From: Paracoccaceae bacterium
GTDB taxonomy: Bacteria > Pseudomonadota > Alphaproteobacteria > Rhodobacterales > Rhodobacteraceae
Length of the DNA: 64,000 nt
Direction: 5' to 3'
Assembly (NCBI GenBank): GCA_902554885.1
Contig: CACDPV010000006.1
Location: forward strand, 1-64,000
The notes beneath the pieces are model-generated. The model did no database searches. It had not been told where the DNA came from and worked only from the letters and a program-made list of their open reading frames with translations. A program made the position numbers and the translations under genes. This document shows positions 47,250-56,557 of the stretch, in pieces; positions within the stretch are counted from its first letter, which is position 1, and the number at the start of each line of letters is the position of its first letter.

Positions 47250-48146
47250 ATGGAAATTTGGGTCTGTTTATCAATTGGCGCCGCTATTTTTCAAACACTG
47301 AGGTTTATTCTGCAAAAATTTTTAAGCGATACCCAGCTTGGGGTCGATGGGGCAACCTTTTCTAGGTTTATATATTCGGCTCCAATCCTGATGATCCTTG
47401 CACCATTATGGTTTGGTTATTCTGGGTATCCAATTGTAACTGGTAATTTTTTTATTTTTTCTGCGATTGGAGGAATTGCTCAAATATTAGCGACACTATG
47501 TGTTATAGCACTTTTTAAGCAGCGAAACTTTGCAGTTGGAATAGCTTTTAAGAAAACCGAAACGCTGCAAATCGCTGTCATTTCACTTGTGATATTGGGC
47601 GAGAAAGTATCGATTAATGCCCTTTGTGCGATTTGTATCGGATTTGTGGGTTTAGTCCTTTTATCAAAGCAACCTTTGAAAAGAAGTTTTTTAGAGGAAG
47701 GTGTATTCAGTCGCTCTGTTTTTCTTGGTCTTTTATCAGGTTTTTTATTCGCAATTTCAGGGGTTTACTATCGGGCGTCTACTCTAAATGTATTGGATGA
47801 GAGTTCTATAAATAGAGCAATATTTACATTAACATTTGTAATAGTTTTTCAAGTAATTTCCATGGGCGGATGGTTGCTGCTTTTTAATCGCCCTGAGCTT
47901 AAAGCTGTTTGGAAAGTACGCAGTGTTGCCATTTGGGTTGGGCTTACTTCATTAGCAGGTTCATTTTGTTGGTTCTGGGCGTTTTCCTTGGTAAATGCCG
48001 CTTTAGTAAAAGCTGTTGGGCAAATAGAACTCCTATTTTCGATCCTGGCGAGTATCGTTTTATTCAAAGAAAAGATAACGGGTAGAGAGTTGGTTGGAAT
48101 TTTTATCGTCATGTTAAGCTTAATCGGGGTAATTGCATTAGGCTAA
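47250..48146 (+). CDS. EamA-family DMT transporter
   Basis: A 298-residue drug/metabolite-transporter protein with ten hydrophobic helices in two EamA repeats. Segments such as GIAFKKTETLQIAVISLVILGEKV and the second-repeat AALVKAVGQIELLFSILASIVLFKEKIT show the characteristic end-of-repeat motif with E/K. It probably exports or imports a small metabolite. It is co-oriented with the aldo/keto reductase and ends two bases from the convergent NUDIX gene. Confidence 0.87.
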   Translation: MEIWVCLSIGAAIFQTLRFILQKFLSDTQLGVDGATFSRFIYSAPILMILAPLWFGYSGYPIVTGNFFIFSAIGGIAQILATLCVIALFKQRNFAVGIAFKKTETLQIAVISLVILGEKVSINALCAICIGFVGLVLLSKQPLKRSFLEEGVFSRSVFLGLLSGFLFAISGVYYRASTLNVLDESSINRAIFTLTFVIVFQVISMGGWLLLFNRPELKAVWKVRSVAIWVGLTSLAGSFCWFWAFSLVNAALVKAVGQIELLFSILASIVLFKEKITGRELVGIFIVMLSLIGVIALG

Positions 48147-48147
48147 T

Positions 48148-48828
48148 TTAACTAATGTAAGAAAATTCACTTAGACCATCACTATTTTGAAAAAAAGGCA
48201 CCCTTTTTGGGATCATATCGTCATTTAAATTTGAAATCACCTCAGCAAATACGACCTCTGTAATAAAAGGCAAATCAAATCTTCGGACGTCTTGAATTGG
48301 TATCCACTGTAAGTGGGAAAGTTCATCTGAAGCCCTTGAAAAATCGTCCAAGTCAACCTCCGCAGAAAGAAGATCTGCGTCGAGATATAAAAAGCGAGCA
48401 TCAAAGCGTCTTGGCCGGCCAGGTGGGGTAATTGCTCGAAATACAAATTGGAAGTTAGATCCATCTGGAACGAGCCCGAGGTCTACGAATTGTTTCCATT
48501 CGTAAGGTATCATCCCAGTCCATTTTTCTTTGGCACCTAATATGATCCCGGTTTCTTCAAAGAGTTCACGGATAGCTGCATTGGTAAGTGCATGAACTAA
48601 GGCCTCATTGCACTCATACGCCATTCTAGCTTTACAAGTCACGTTTAATGGTCTGAAAGAGTTTATTTGAAAGTCAGTTTCTTCCACTGCTCCACCCGGG
48701 AATACAAATTTTTTGGGCATAAAGGCAGCATTCTTGCCTCTTTGACCCATGAGAACTGAAGGCTTTGTTTTTCTATCACGAATTAATATTACAGATGCAG
48801 CGTCTTTCACTTCGACATTTTTATTCAT
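48148..48828 (-). CDS. NUDIX hydrolase
   Basis: A NUDIX pyrophosphohydrolase of about 226 residues. The box ends AAIRELFEETGIILG; between the GG of FVFPGGAVEETD and the REL there is a 30-residue insert, as in the coenzyme A/NUDT7- or NUDT19-like NUDIX group. I use the ATG at 48828 (MNKNVEVKDAASVILIRD); a TTG at 48891 is in frame. The substrate could be a nucleotide sugar, CoA or similar pyrophosphate. Confidence 0.85.
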   Translation of the reverse strand: MNKNVEVKDAASVILIRDRKTKPSVLMGQRGKNAAFMPKKFVFPGGAVEETDFQINSFRPLNVTCKARMAYECNEALVHALTNAAIRELFEETGIILGAKEKWTGMIPYEWKQFVDLGLVPDGSNFQFVFRAITPPGRPRRFDARFLYLDADLLSAEVDLDDFSRASDELSHLQWIPIQDVRRFDLPFITEVVFAEVISNLNDDMIPKRVPFFQNSDGLSEFSYIS

Positions 48829-49027
48829 TTTTATAAACGCTTTCTTAGCATTCTCATATCTTAAAATATTAAGCTTTTTTAAAAAACACAATGTGTCTAT
48901 TCAAATTGCTACATAATTATTCTTATTAAGACTCTTAAACTTTACTCAAGCCATAATAAAAAATATTAAATGTTATCAATAATATACTCGATTGAAAATC
49001 ATATCTCCAGTATAGTTCATAATTTGA

Positions 49028-49061
49028 CTAAAATATAGTTTAATATTAAACTATATTTTAG
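49028..49061. repeat. Perfect 34-bp palindrome upstream of cdd
   Basis: CTAAAATATAGTTTAAT (49028-49044) is followed directly by its exact reverse complement (49045-49061), with no spacer. It lies 92 bases before the cdd start, in the 325-base divergent gap between the NUDIX gene and the cdd-deoA-deoB-add-upp operon. It may be an operator or a cruciform-forming element. The rest of the gap is AT-rich with no gene seen. Confidence 0.75.
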
Positions 49062-49153
49062 GCTATGCGTTATCTGCTATTTGGGCACAGCATTCTTGTC
49101 AAATCTTTCAAAGTCGATAAAGGTTATACATACTGCTTTAAAGGGATAATTTT

Positions 49154-49543
49154 ATGTTGAAGGATATCGCAAAAAGTGTTTGGGCAAATGCATATGCCCC
49201 GTATTCAAAATTCAAGGTTGGTGTCGCAATTAAAACTATTGATGGGTCGGTGTTTTCGGGAGTAAATGTAGAAAATGCCGCATATCCTGAAGGAACCTGT
49301 GCGGAAGCAGCGGCTATTGCGGCAATGTGTGCCGCTGGTCAAAGAGAGATCGTGGAGGTATACGTTATAGCTGATTGCAAAGAGCCTGTCCCTCCATGCG
49401 GTGGTTGCCGCCAAAAATTGGCAGAATTTTCCAAACCAGATGTTCCAGTAACGATGGCTACAATTGCTGGAAAAGAAAAAACTATTTTTGTAAGCGATCT
49501 CTTGCCAGGCTCATTCAGCAAAAATTTTTTCACTAACAAATGA
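49154..49543 (+). CDS. cdd: Cytidine deaminase
   Basis: A 129-residue cytidine/deoxycytidine deaminase that makes uridine or deoxyuridine. Zinc motifs: CAEAAAI with the proton-shuttling glutamate (TCAEAAA) and PPCGGCRQ; ENAAYPEGT is the nucleoside-binding part. Size matches homotetrameric Cdd. Its stop overlaps the deoA start by ATGA at 49540. It is the first gene of a nucleoside-salvage operon. Confidence 0.95.
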   Translation: MLKDIAKSVWANAYAPYSKFKVGVAIKTIDGSVFSGVNVENAAYPEGTCAEAAAIAAMCAAGQREIVEVYVIADCKEPVPPCGGCRQKLAEFSKPDVPVTMATIAGKEKTIFVSDLLPGSFSKNFFTNK

Positions 49544-50856
49544 AGAATTTTAACGCTCAGGCAATACTCGCAAAGGTAAGGAATAAGGGTTCACTATCCC
49601 GCGATGAAATGGTTTGGTTTGCTAAAGGCCTTTCAGATGGCAAGGTAACGGATGCTCAGGCCGGGGCGTTTTCTATGGCTGTAGCATTAAATGGTTTGGG
49701 CAGTCAGCAAGCTAGAACGGATTGGACTTTAGCAATGCGGGATAGTGGCAAAATTCTCTCGTGGGAAGTTGGGTCACCAGTTTTAGACAAGCATTCAACT
49801 GGAGGAATTGGAGATTGTGTGTCCCTTATTTTAGCACCACTTCTTGCATCAATTGGAGTTTGTGTTCCAATGATTTCAGGAAGGGGATTGGGGCATACGG
49901 GTGGTACTTTAGACAAGCTTGAGTCAATTCCAGGCGTGAAAGTTATGTACTCTGAAGAAAGATTAGTGGAAATTATCGAAAGTTGTGGATGCATAATCGC
50001 AGGGGCAAATGAAAATATTGCGCCGGCAGATAGGCGGCTTTATGCAGTGAGAGACGTTACATCCACGGTTGATAGTTTGGATCTTATAACAGCCTCTATA
50101 TTATCAAAGAAGCTTGCTTCAGGCTTAGATGGTTTAGTCCTAGATATAAAATGTGGGTCTGGAGCGTTCATGGCAGATCTAAATCAAGCCACTGAACTGG
50201 CCAAGGCATTGGTAAAAACTGCAAATGAAGCTGGCTGCGCAACAACTGCATTAATTACAGATATGAACCAGCCCTTGGCTCCTGCGATGGGAAACGCCCT
50301 TGAAATAGTTGAGGTAATGCGAGTTCTATCTGGGGAGACGGTAGGTCGACTACGCTCTATTACCGTATCGCTCGGTGCGGAGATTCTTAAAGCTCAAAAA
50401 ATATATAACAACATAAGCCAAGCCACTAACGAACTAGAAAGAAATTTAAATAGTGGCGCTGCTTTAAAAAAATTTAGTGAAATGATTTCCCTAATGGGGG
50501 GGCCAATAAATTTTGGACAAGATTTTAATAGATATCTTCCTGAGGCTACAGCGGTTATTGAGGTTTTTGCCCCGGAAGCAGGTTATTTGGCGCAATGGGA
50601 CGGGCGAAGCTTGGGAAATATCGTCGTTAAGCTTGGTGGCGGAAGGCTTGTTGAAACAGACCAAGTTGATCATGCTGTTGGTTTTAGCGAAATCGCTAGC
50701 ATAGGGACCAAATTGTCCAAGGGTTCGCCAATTCTTAAAATTCACGCTGCCCGTATTGATCATGCTGAGGAAGCAAAAAGACAGGTTTTAGCGGCATTTA
50801 AGTTAAGCGATAGTGCCCCAAAAGAAACAGAATTAGTTTTAAAGAGAATTACATAG
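49540..50856 (+). CDS. deoA: Thymidine phosphorylase
   Basis: A 438-residue pyrimidine-nucleoside phosphorylase that releases thymine (or uracil) and deoxyribose-1-phosphate. Motifs are [43 protein letters not shown], and [10 protein letters not shown]. Its TAG stop shares a base with the GTG start of deoB at 50856. The product feeds DeoB in the next gene. Confidence 0.95.
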   Translation: MKNFNAQAILAKVRNKGSLSRDEMVWFAKGLSDGKVTDAQAGAFSMAVALNGLGSQQARTDWTLAMRDSGKILSWEVGSPVLDKHSTGGIGDCVSLILAPLLASIGVCVPMISGRGLGHTGGTLDKLESIPGVKVMYSEERLVEIIESCGCIIAGANENIAPADRRLYAVRDVTSTVDSLDLITASILSKKLASGLDGLVLDIKCGSGAFMADLNQATELAKALVKTANEAGCATTALITDMNQPLAPAMGNALEIVEVMRVLSGETVGRLRSITVSLGAEILKAQKIYNNISQATNELERNLNSGAALKKFSEMISLMGGPINFGQDFNRYLPEATAVIEVFAPEAGYLAQWDGRSLGNIVVKLGGGRLVETDQVDHAVGFSEIASIGTKLSKGSPILKIHAARIDHAEEAKRQVLAAFKLSDSAPKETELVLKRIT

Positions 50857-52070
50857 TGCCTAGAGCAATACTTATTGTGATGGATTCGGTTGGAGTTGGC
50901 GGCGCTATTGATTCGCACAAATATTTCAACGGCTCTACCAGTGATAAAGGTGCTAATACACTTTTAAATATTGCAAAAGCGTGTCAAGCAGGCACTGCAA
51001 ATGATAATCGAATTGGCCCATTAAATCTTCCAACTTTACAATCTCTAGGTCTAGGAAATTCCATCACTTTATCAAGTGGTGAGTCAGCTCCGAACATTCC
51101 AAGTTTAAAGGAAGGTGCTGCTTTTGGTGTGGCGGGCCCCGTATCGGTGGGAAAGGATACTATAACAGGCCACTGGGAGTTGGCGGGTCTTACGCTTGAC
51201 CGTGATTGGCACTATTTCCCAGATACTGACGAGGCGTTTGATAGCGAATTAGTAAATCTCATCTGTAAGCTTGGGAAGCTTGATGGTATTTTAGGTAACT
51301 GTCACGCTTCTGGAACCAAAATATTAACTGAGCTCGGTGAGAAACACTGTAAATCAGGTAAGCCAATTTGTTACACTTCTGCTGATAGCGTTTTTCAAAT
51401 AGCGGCTCATGAAAATCATTTCGGGTTATCTCGCTTATACAATTTGTGTCAATTATTAGCACCCTATCTACATGGAATGAACGTTGGCCGTGTAATTGCT
51501 CGCCCATTTACTGGCAACAAAAAATCTGGCTGGGTAAGGACGGTTAACCGTCGTGACTTTGCTATGGCGCCTCCTAAAAAAGTACTAAGCGAATGGTTGC
51601 AAGAAAGTGGTGTTGAGACACTAGCGTTGGGTAAAGTGGGTGACATTTTTTCTATGCGTGGATTTAATCGTCTAATAAAGGGTAACGACGCTAAATTAAT
51701 GCAAGAGTTAGCATTGGAAATTGAAACTGGATCTGACAATAGTTTCATTTTTGGCAATTTCGTAGAATTTGATACGCTATATGGACATAGGCGTGATATT
51801 TCTGGCTATGCAAGAGCACTAGAATGGTTTGATAGTGAAATATCAAAAATAATTGGAAAATTAAGGAAAGATGATTTGTTTATCCTGACTGCAGACCATG
51901 GTAATGATCCTACTTGGAGCGGTTCTGAGCATACTAGGGAAAATGTGCCTATTCTCATTATCGGAGCGTCTCCAAAAACAAATAAAAAAGTGAATTTTGT
52001 TGACGTAGCGGCCACAGTTGCTCATTTTATGGGCTTACCTGTGCTCGGTCCTGGAAAGAGTATCTTATGA
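50856..52070 (+). CDS. deoB: Phosphopentomutase
   Basis: A 404-residue alkaline-phosphatase-superfamily phosphopentomutase that interconverts (deoxy)ribose-1- and 5-phosphate. Metal motifs: [15 protein letters not shown] at the start, [13 protein letters not shown] with the catalytic threonine, [11 protein letters not shown] and [18 protein letters not shown]. The start is GTG and overlaps deoA (TAGTG). It ends ATGA with add. It links nucleoside cleavage to central metabolism. Confidence 0.95.
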   Translation: MPRAILIVMDSVGVGGAIDSHKYFNGSTSDKGANTLLNIAKACQAGTANDNRIGPLNLPTLQSLGLGNSITLSSGESAPNIPSLKEGAAFGVAGPVSVGKDTITGHWELAGLTLDRDWHYFPDTDEAFDSELVNLICKLGKLDGILGNCHASGTKILTELGEKHCKSGKPICYTSADSVFQIAAHENHFGLSRLYNLCQLLAPYLHGMNVGRVIARPFTGNKKSGWVRTVNRRDFAMAPPKKVLSEWLQESGVETLALGKVGDIFSMRGFNRLIKGNDAKLMQELALEIETGSDNSFIFGNFVEFDTLYGHRRDISGYARALEWFDSEISKIIGKLRKDDLFILTADHGNDPTWSGSEHTRENVPILIIGASPKTNKKVNFVDVAATVAHFMGLPVLGPGKSIL

Positions 52071-53065
52071 ATATAAGAAAATTGCCCAAAATTGAACTTC
52101 ATTTGCATCATGAGGGTGCGGCGCCACCAAGTTTCATTCGTCAATTGGCATTTGAAAAGAAGATTGATCTATCTAATATATTTAATCCCAAAGGCGATTA
52201 TAACTTTTCAAATTTTAACGAATTTTTAGCAACTTATGAAGCTGCCTGTCAGGTACTAAAAGAACCAGAAGATTTTCATCGCCTTACTCTATCAGTATTA
52301 GAAAAATCTGCAGAAAATGGCATTATTTATACAGAAGTTTTTATTTCTCCAGATTTTTGTGGTGGGGGAGATTTAACGGCATGGAAGGAATATTTAGCAG
52401 CCATAGAGGAGGCTGCAAAGATTGCACGAAGAGATTTAGGTATAGATATGCGAGGGGTAGTTACTTGTATTCGTCACAATGGTCCCGCTGTTGCAAAAAA
52501 GGCTGCAATTTGCGCAGCAGAAACGGCTTCTAATTTTGTTGTAGGTTTTGGAATGGGTGGTGATGAACTTGCAGGTAGCCAAGCAGATTTTAAATATTCT
52601 TTCAATGTTGCTGAGGAGGCTGGACTAGGGTTAACGACGCATGCTGGTGAATGGGGAGGAGCAGAAAGCGTGAGACAGGCAATTCATGATCTTTGTGTTA
52701 CTCGCTTGGGACATGGCGTTCAGATAATAAATGATACTAACTTAGTCATTGAAGCGATCGAGAAAAAAATAACATTGGAGGTCTGTCCTGGATCCAATGT
52801 ATCACTAGGTATATTTGAAAACCTGTCGATGCATCCAGTTAATTCGCTTTTGAAAAGTGGGCTCTCAGTTACTGTTTCAACTGATGATCCCCCGTTCTTT
52901 AATACAAACATGACAACTGAATACAACAATCTTAAAGATGTTTTTGATTGGGACGAGGATGTATTTAGACTTATAAATCAAAATGCAATCCACGCTGCTT
53001 TTTGTAGTGAGGAGCAAAAACAAATATTAATTGAAAGGATAAATTCTGCATGGACCAAAACCTAA
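52067..53065 (+). CDS. add: Adenosine deaminase
   Basis: A 332-residue metal-dependent deaminase converting (deoxy)adenosine to (deoxy)inosine. Seen: [10 protein letters not shown] (HxH site), [17 protein letters not shown], and [11 protein letters not shown] with the second-metal and catalytic aspartates. Adenine deaminase of the same family is an alternative, but the nucleoside-salvage operon favours adenosine. The start overlaps deoB by ATGA and its end overlaps upp by 16 bases. Confidence 0.9.
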   Translation: MNIRKLPKIELHLHHEGAAPPSFIRQLAFEKKIDLSNIFNPKGDYNFSNFNEFLATYEAACQVLKEPEDFHRLTLSVLEKSAENGIIYTEVFISPDFCGGGDLTAWKEYLAAIEEAAKIARRDLGIDMRGVVTCIRHNGPAVAKKAAICAAETASNFVVGFGMGGDELAGSQADFKYSFNVAEEAGLGLTTHAGEWGGAESVRQAIHDLCVTRLGHGVQIINDTNLVIEAIEKKITLEVCPGSNVSLGIFENLSMHPVNSLLKSGLSVTVSTDDPPFFNTNMTTEYNNLKDVFDWDEDVFRLINQNAIHAAFCSEEQKQILIERINSAWTKT

Positions 53066-53682
53066 TAATAGTTGATCATCCATTAGTCCAACATAAGCTT
53101 ACTTTAATGCGAGAGAAAGAAACTCCAACTGCATTATTTCGTCAATTGCTCCGCGAAATAAGTCAGTTTTTGGCCTATGAGGTAACCCGTGAATTACCAA
53201 CCCGCCTAAAACAAATCGAGACACCTCTCGTTCCGATGGATGCACCTGTTATGGCAGGAAAAAAGCTAGCTCTGGTATCAATTCTGAGAGCGGGAAATGG
53301 TCTGCTTGATGGTGTGTTAGAGTTGATACCATCTGCACGAGTTGGCTTTGTTGGTCTTTACAGAGATGAGGAAACATTGCAGCCAGTGGAGTATTATTTT
53401 AAGGTTCCAGACAGTCTTGAGGACCGATTAGTAATTGCAGTAGATCCAATGCTTGCGACTGGAAATTCATCTGCAGCTGCTATTCAACGTCTAAAAGAGG
53501 CGGGGGCTAAGAATATAAGGTTTTTATGTTTGCTGGCTGCACCAGAGGGTGTTGAGACGATGCGGCAGGCTCATCCTGACGTTCCGATTGTAACAGCCGC
53601 ACTTGATGAAAAGTTAAATGAGAAAGGTTATATTGTTCCGGGTCTGGGTGATGCTGGGGACCGAATGTTTGGAACAAAGTGA
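53050..53682 (+). CDS. upp: Uracil phosphoribosyltransferase
   Basis: A 210-residue type I phosphoribosyltransferase converting uracil and PRPP to UMP. It shows [14 protein letters not shown], the PRPP loop [14 protein letters not shown] and the uracil-binding C-terminal [16 protein letters not shown]. It is the last gene of cdd-deoA-deoB-add-upp, overlapping add by 16 bases. It salvages uracil released from nucleosides by DeoA. Confidence 0.95.
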   Translation: MDQNLIIVDHPLVQHKLTLMREKETPTALFRQLLREISQFLAYEVTRELPTRLKQIETPLVPMDAPVMAGKKLALVSILRAGNGLLDGVLELIPSARVGFVGLYRDEETLQPVEYYFKVPDSLEDRLVIAVDPMLATGNSSAAAIQRLKEAGAKNIRFLCLLAAPEGVETMRQAHPDVPIVTAALDEKLNEKGYIVPGLGDAGDRMFGTK

Positions 53683-53710
53683 CACTAGTTACTACGGAAA
53701 GCATATCCGG

Positions 53711-54730
53711 CTAGCCACCACAAATAGTCTGTAGAGCAAGCCATGCACTATCGTCTAAACTTGGCTTTTTAACATTTCCTGATGTTTGTTCACTATTTAT
53801 CATAGATTGTGTGCTTTGGCCTGTAACATCTATTGCATATGAGTAAGGCAGGGCAGAAATTGCTCTTTTGTTGAATTCTTTCATAAGATTTTCAGGGTCT
53901 ACACTTATTTGTTTTTTCATTATCCAATCTTTTGAAAATCCTCGCAGGGTACTGACATCTGGGCTTCTGCCAAATAGAAACTGAATTATTTCAATATTAT
54001 TCATTTGCTTCATTAGCTCATCCAAAGCATTACTTTTTGCCTCTCTTTGTATCTGCGCTAGCACATAACCTGCTAAAACATCAGGATCTTCAAAGTCTTC
54101 TACAAGCGCTTTTGAGATAACTATAATTTTCCCGGGCAGGTGTATTGCCTCAATTGTTTCACTTGGAACTATATAAAACGTGTATTCTATCACGCCTAAG
54201 TTTGAGATAAATTTATCTAACGCTATTCTTCCTAGCTCCCTTGAGCATGGTGCGCCAACAAATGAGACGAATTCGTTAAAAACAGCTTTACCCATTTCTT
54301 GTTCTCGGACTTCTGGAATTATTTTTTGGGTATAGTCACGAAGTGCTGCGGGGAGCCAAAAAATACTTAATCCTAAAACTATAATCAAAATTGATGCTAG
54401 GCTAAAGATACGCAACCGGCCTGGTTTAGGTCGCCTGCGATCCACGGCTTTCATTAATTTTTCAATAGCTTCGGCCATTTCATTTTCGTTACTGCCTAAC
54501 TCAAGAGTTTCACTTGGGTCCCCATCGGGATGATACAGCTTAATTCCATCCTTAGATTGAATCACTGCAAGCGCAGCAAGCGACCAATGCGCAAGAGGTT
54601 TTTCGTTTATATCAGTTATAACTAATGATGACTCCCCAATTGATATTATTACATCAAGCCTCTGAGCTTCAGCACTCTTGCGCCAAATACCCGTTGCTTC
54701 CAATCTTTGATACTGGGTTAAGGCAGTCAT
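53711..54730 (-). CDS. Membrane protein with degenerate M48-like domain
   Basis: A 339-residue protein: a cytosolic N-terminal part, one transmembrane helix around residues 106-128 (RIFSLASILIIVLGLSIFWLP), and a domain resembling M48 peptidases (LPGKIIVISKALVEDFEDPDVLAGYVLAQIQREA). The family zinc motif HExxH would lie at VLAGYVLAQIQRE and is absent, so it is probably an inactive relative. It lies downstream of the acyl-CoA ligase gene on the same strand. Function unknown. Confidence 0.65.
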   Translation of the reverse strand: MTALTQYQRLEATGIWRKSAEAQRLDVIISIGESSLVITDINEKPLAHWSLAALAVIQSKDGIKLYHPDGDPSETLELGSNENEMAEAIEKLMKAVDRRRPKPGRLRIFSLASILIIVLGLSIFWLPAALRDYTQKIIPEVREQEMGKAVFNEFVSFVGAPCSRELGRIALDKFISNLGVIEYTFYIVPSETIEAIHLPGKIIVISKALVEDFEDPDVLAGYVLAQIQREAKSNALDELMKQMNNIEIIQFLFGRSPDVSTLRGFSKDWIMKKQISVDPENLMKEFNKRAISALPYSYAIDVTGQSTQSMINSEQTSGNVKKPSLDDSAWLALQTICGG

Positions 54731-54778
54731 CTTTGTCTACTTACTAGATTTGGGTTGGTGCGATTTTCAAACTAATTG

Positions 54779-56410
54779 CTATGGTAAATCCTTTGCGACT
54801 TTTCGGAGTTCAAATTTTTGTATCTTACCGGTTGATGTTTTCGGTAACTCACGAAATATAATTCTCTTGGGGCATTTAAATCCTGCTATTTTTGTGCGTG
54901 AAAAATCAATTAATTCGTCTGCATTTGCGACAGCATTGGGTAGCAACTCTACAAAAGCACATGGTACCTCGCCCCACTTCTCGTCAGGCATCGCAACAAC
55001 TGCGCAAAGTGATACGCTCTCATGTGCCATCAGCACGCCCTCAATCTCAACAGAACTAATATTTTCACCACCCGAAATTATTATATCTTTTGCTCGGTCT
55101 GCTATTTGGATATAACTGTCAGGATGTTGGATTGCTATGTCCCCAGAGTGAAAGTATCCGCCTTCAAAAGCTGACTTAGTCGCCTCCTCATTCTTGTAGT
55201 ACCCTTTCATAACTGAATTACCTCGGATCATTATTTCACCCTGAGTAGTACTATCCATCGGAATTTGTTGCATTTTATCGTCCATAACCGTGATATCTTC
55301 CATCATAGGCATAGCAACGCCTTGCCGAGCTTTAATTGTTGCTCGCTCCTCGTCTGTAACACTCTCCCAGTCGTTATCTTGCCATAAACACTCAGTTACA
55401 TGTCCATATGTTTCAGTTAAACCGTAGACTTGGGTTACATTGAAACCTAGTTTTTCCATCTTGCCCAAAGTAGCAGGTGCCGGTGGAGCGCCTGCTGTGA
55501 AAACTTCAACTCTATGTTCGAAAGGCCTTCTCTCCTTTTGATCAGCGTTCACAATTAAATTAAGGACAATTGGAGCTCCACCAAAAAATGCTACCTTTTC
55601 ATCCGAAATAGCGTTGTAAATCGCCCCTGCAGAGATTTCTCTGCAGCATACTAGCTTACCCCCGACCATAGGCATAAGCCAGGTATGGTTCCAACCGTTA
55701 CAATGAAACAGTGGGACTATTGTTAAAAAGACGGGGAATATTTGCATTCTCCATGAAACTACTGTTCCCATGGTCATCAAATACGCGCCTCGATGATGAT
55801 AGACTACTCCTTTTGGTCTTCCGGTCGTCCCTGAGGTATAATTTAATGCGAGGCTTTCCCATTCATCCTCGGGCATCAACCATTTAAATTTTTTATCTCC
55901 AGATGATAAGAATTGCTCATAGGTCGTGTATTTACCACTACTCTCAAATCCTGCGCTAGAGTCGGAAACTTCTATAATCAAAGGAGCCTTATCTCCCAAT
56001 TGAGCGCATGCACTCTCTGCAAGTGCTAAAAATTGTGAGTCTACTAAAACAACTTTTGCTTCACCATGACCAAAAATATATGAAACTGTATCTACGTCTA
56101 AACGAGTATTTATTGTATTTAATACAGCGCCACACGCGGGGACACCAAAATGAGCCTCAGCTTGAGCAGGGACATTTGGTAAAATAGTCGCCACAACACT
56201 GCCGGGTTTTACACCAACTGCAACTAGTGCAGAAGCGAGTTGACTGCAGCGAGAATAATATTCCGCATAATTTACTCTATGATTGTTGTAAACAACTGCT
56301 ATGCGTGTCGGAAAAACTTTTGCTGCTCTTTGCAAGTGAGATAGAGGAGTTAACGGAACAAAATTTGCCTCAGTTTTATCTAATCCTGCTTCGATTTCCA
56401 TCCAGCCCAT
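54779..56410 (-). CDS. AMP-forming acyl-CoA synthetase
   Basis: A 543-residue ligase that joins a carboxylic acid to CoA through an acyl-adenylate. Motifs: P-loop LNYTSGTTGRPKGVVYHHRG, VYGLTETYGHV, GYFHSGDIA and the catalytic lysine in PKTSTGKIQKFELRK. It resembles the medium-chain and methylmercaptopropionate-type (DmdB-like) ligase group. It lies 147 bases downstream of fadB/J-like gene on the same strand, so it may feed the beta-oxidation operon. Chain-length or substrate is not decided. Confidence 0.9.
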   Translation of the reverse strand: MGWMEIEAGLDKTEANFVPLTPLSHLQRAAKVFPTRIAVVYNNHRVNYAEYYSRCSQLASALVAVGVKPGSVVATILPNVPAQAEAHFGVPACGAVLNTINTRLDVDTVSYIFGHGEAKVVLVDSQFLALAESACAQLGDKAPLIIEVSDSSAGFESSGKYTTYEQFLSSGDKKFKWLMPEDEWESLALNYTSGTTGRPKGVVYHHRGAYLMTMGTVVSWRMQIFPVFLTIVPLFHCNGWNHTWLMPMVGGKLVCCREISAGAIYNAISDEKVAFFGGAPIVLNLIVNADQKERRPFEHRVEVFTAGAPPAPATLGKMEKLGFNVTQVYGLTETYGHVTECLWQDNDWESVTDEERATIKARQGVAMPMMEDITVMDDKMQQIPMDSTTQGEIMIRGNSVMKGYYKNEEATKSAFEGGYFHSGDIAIQHPDSYIQIADRAKDIIISGGENISSVEIEGVLMAHESVSLCAVVAMPDEKWGEVPCAFVELLPNAVANADELIDFSRTKIAGFKCPKRIIFRELPKTSTGKIQKFELRKVAKDLP

Positions 56411-56557
56411 GTCGCTTTAGCCTCTAATTGTTTGTTAACAAGCTCCTATCACAATAAAGCTAAATTTAATAACTTTTGCAACTTAACTTAGCTTGGTGAG
56501 TAAAATTTCTTTTTGCGAGGATATACTCATGTCAATTTATTAGATTTTGTTTAATTT

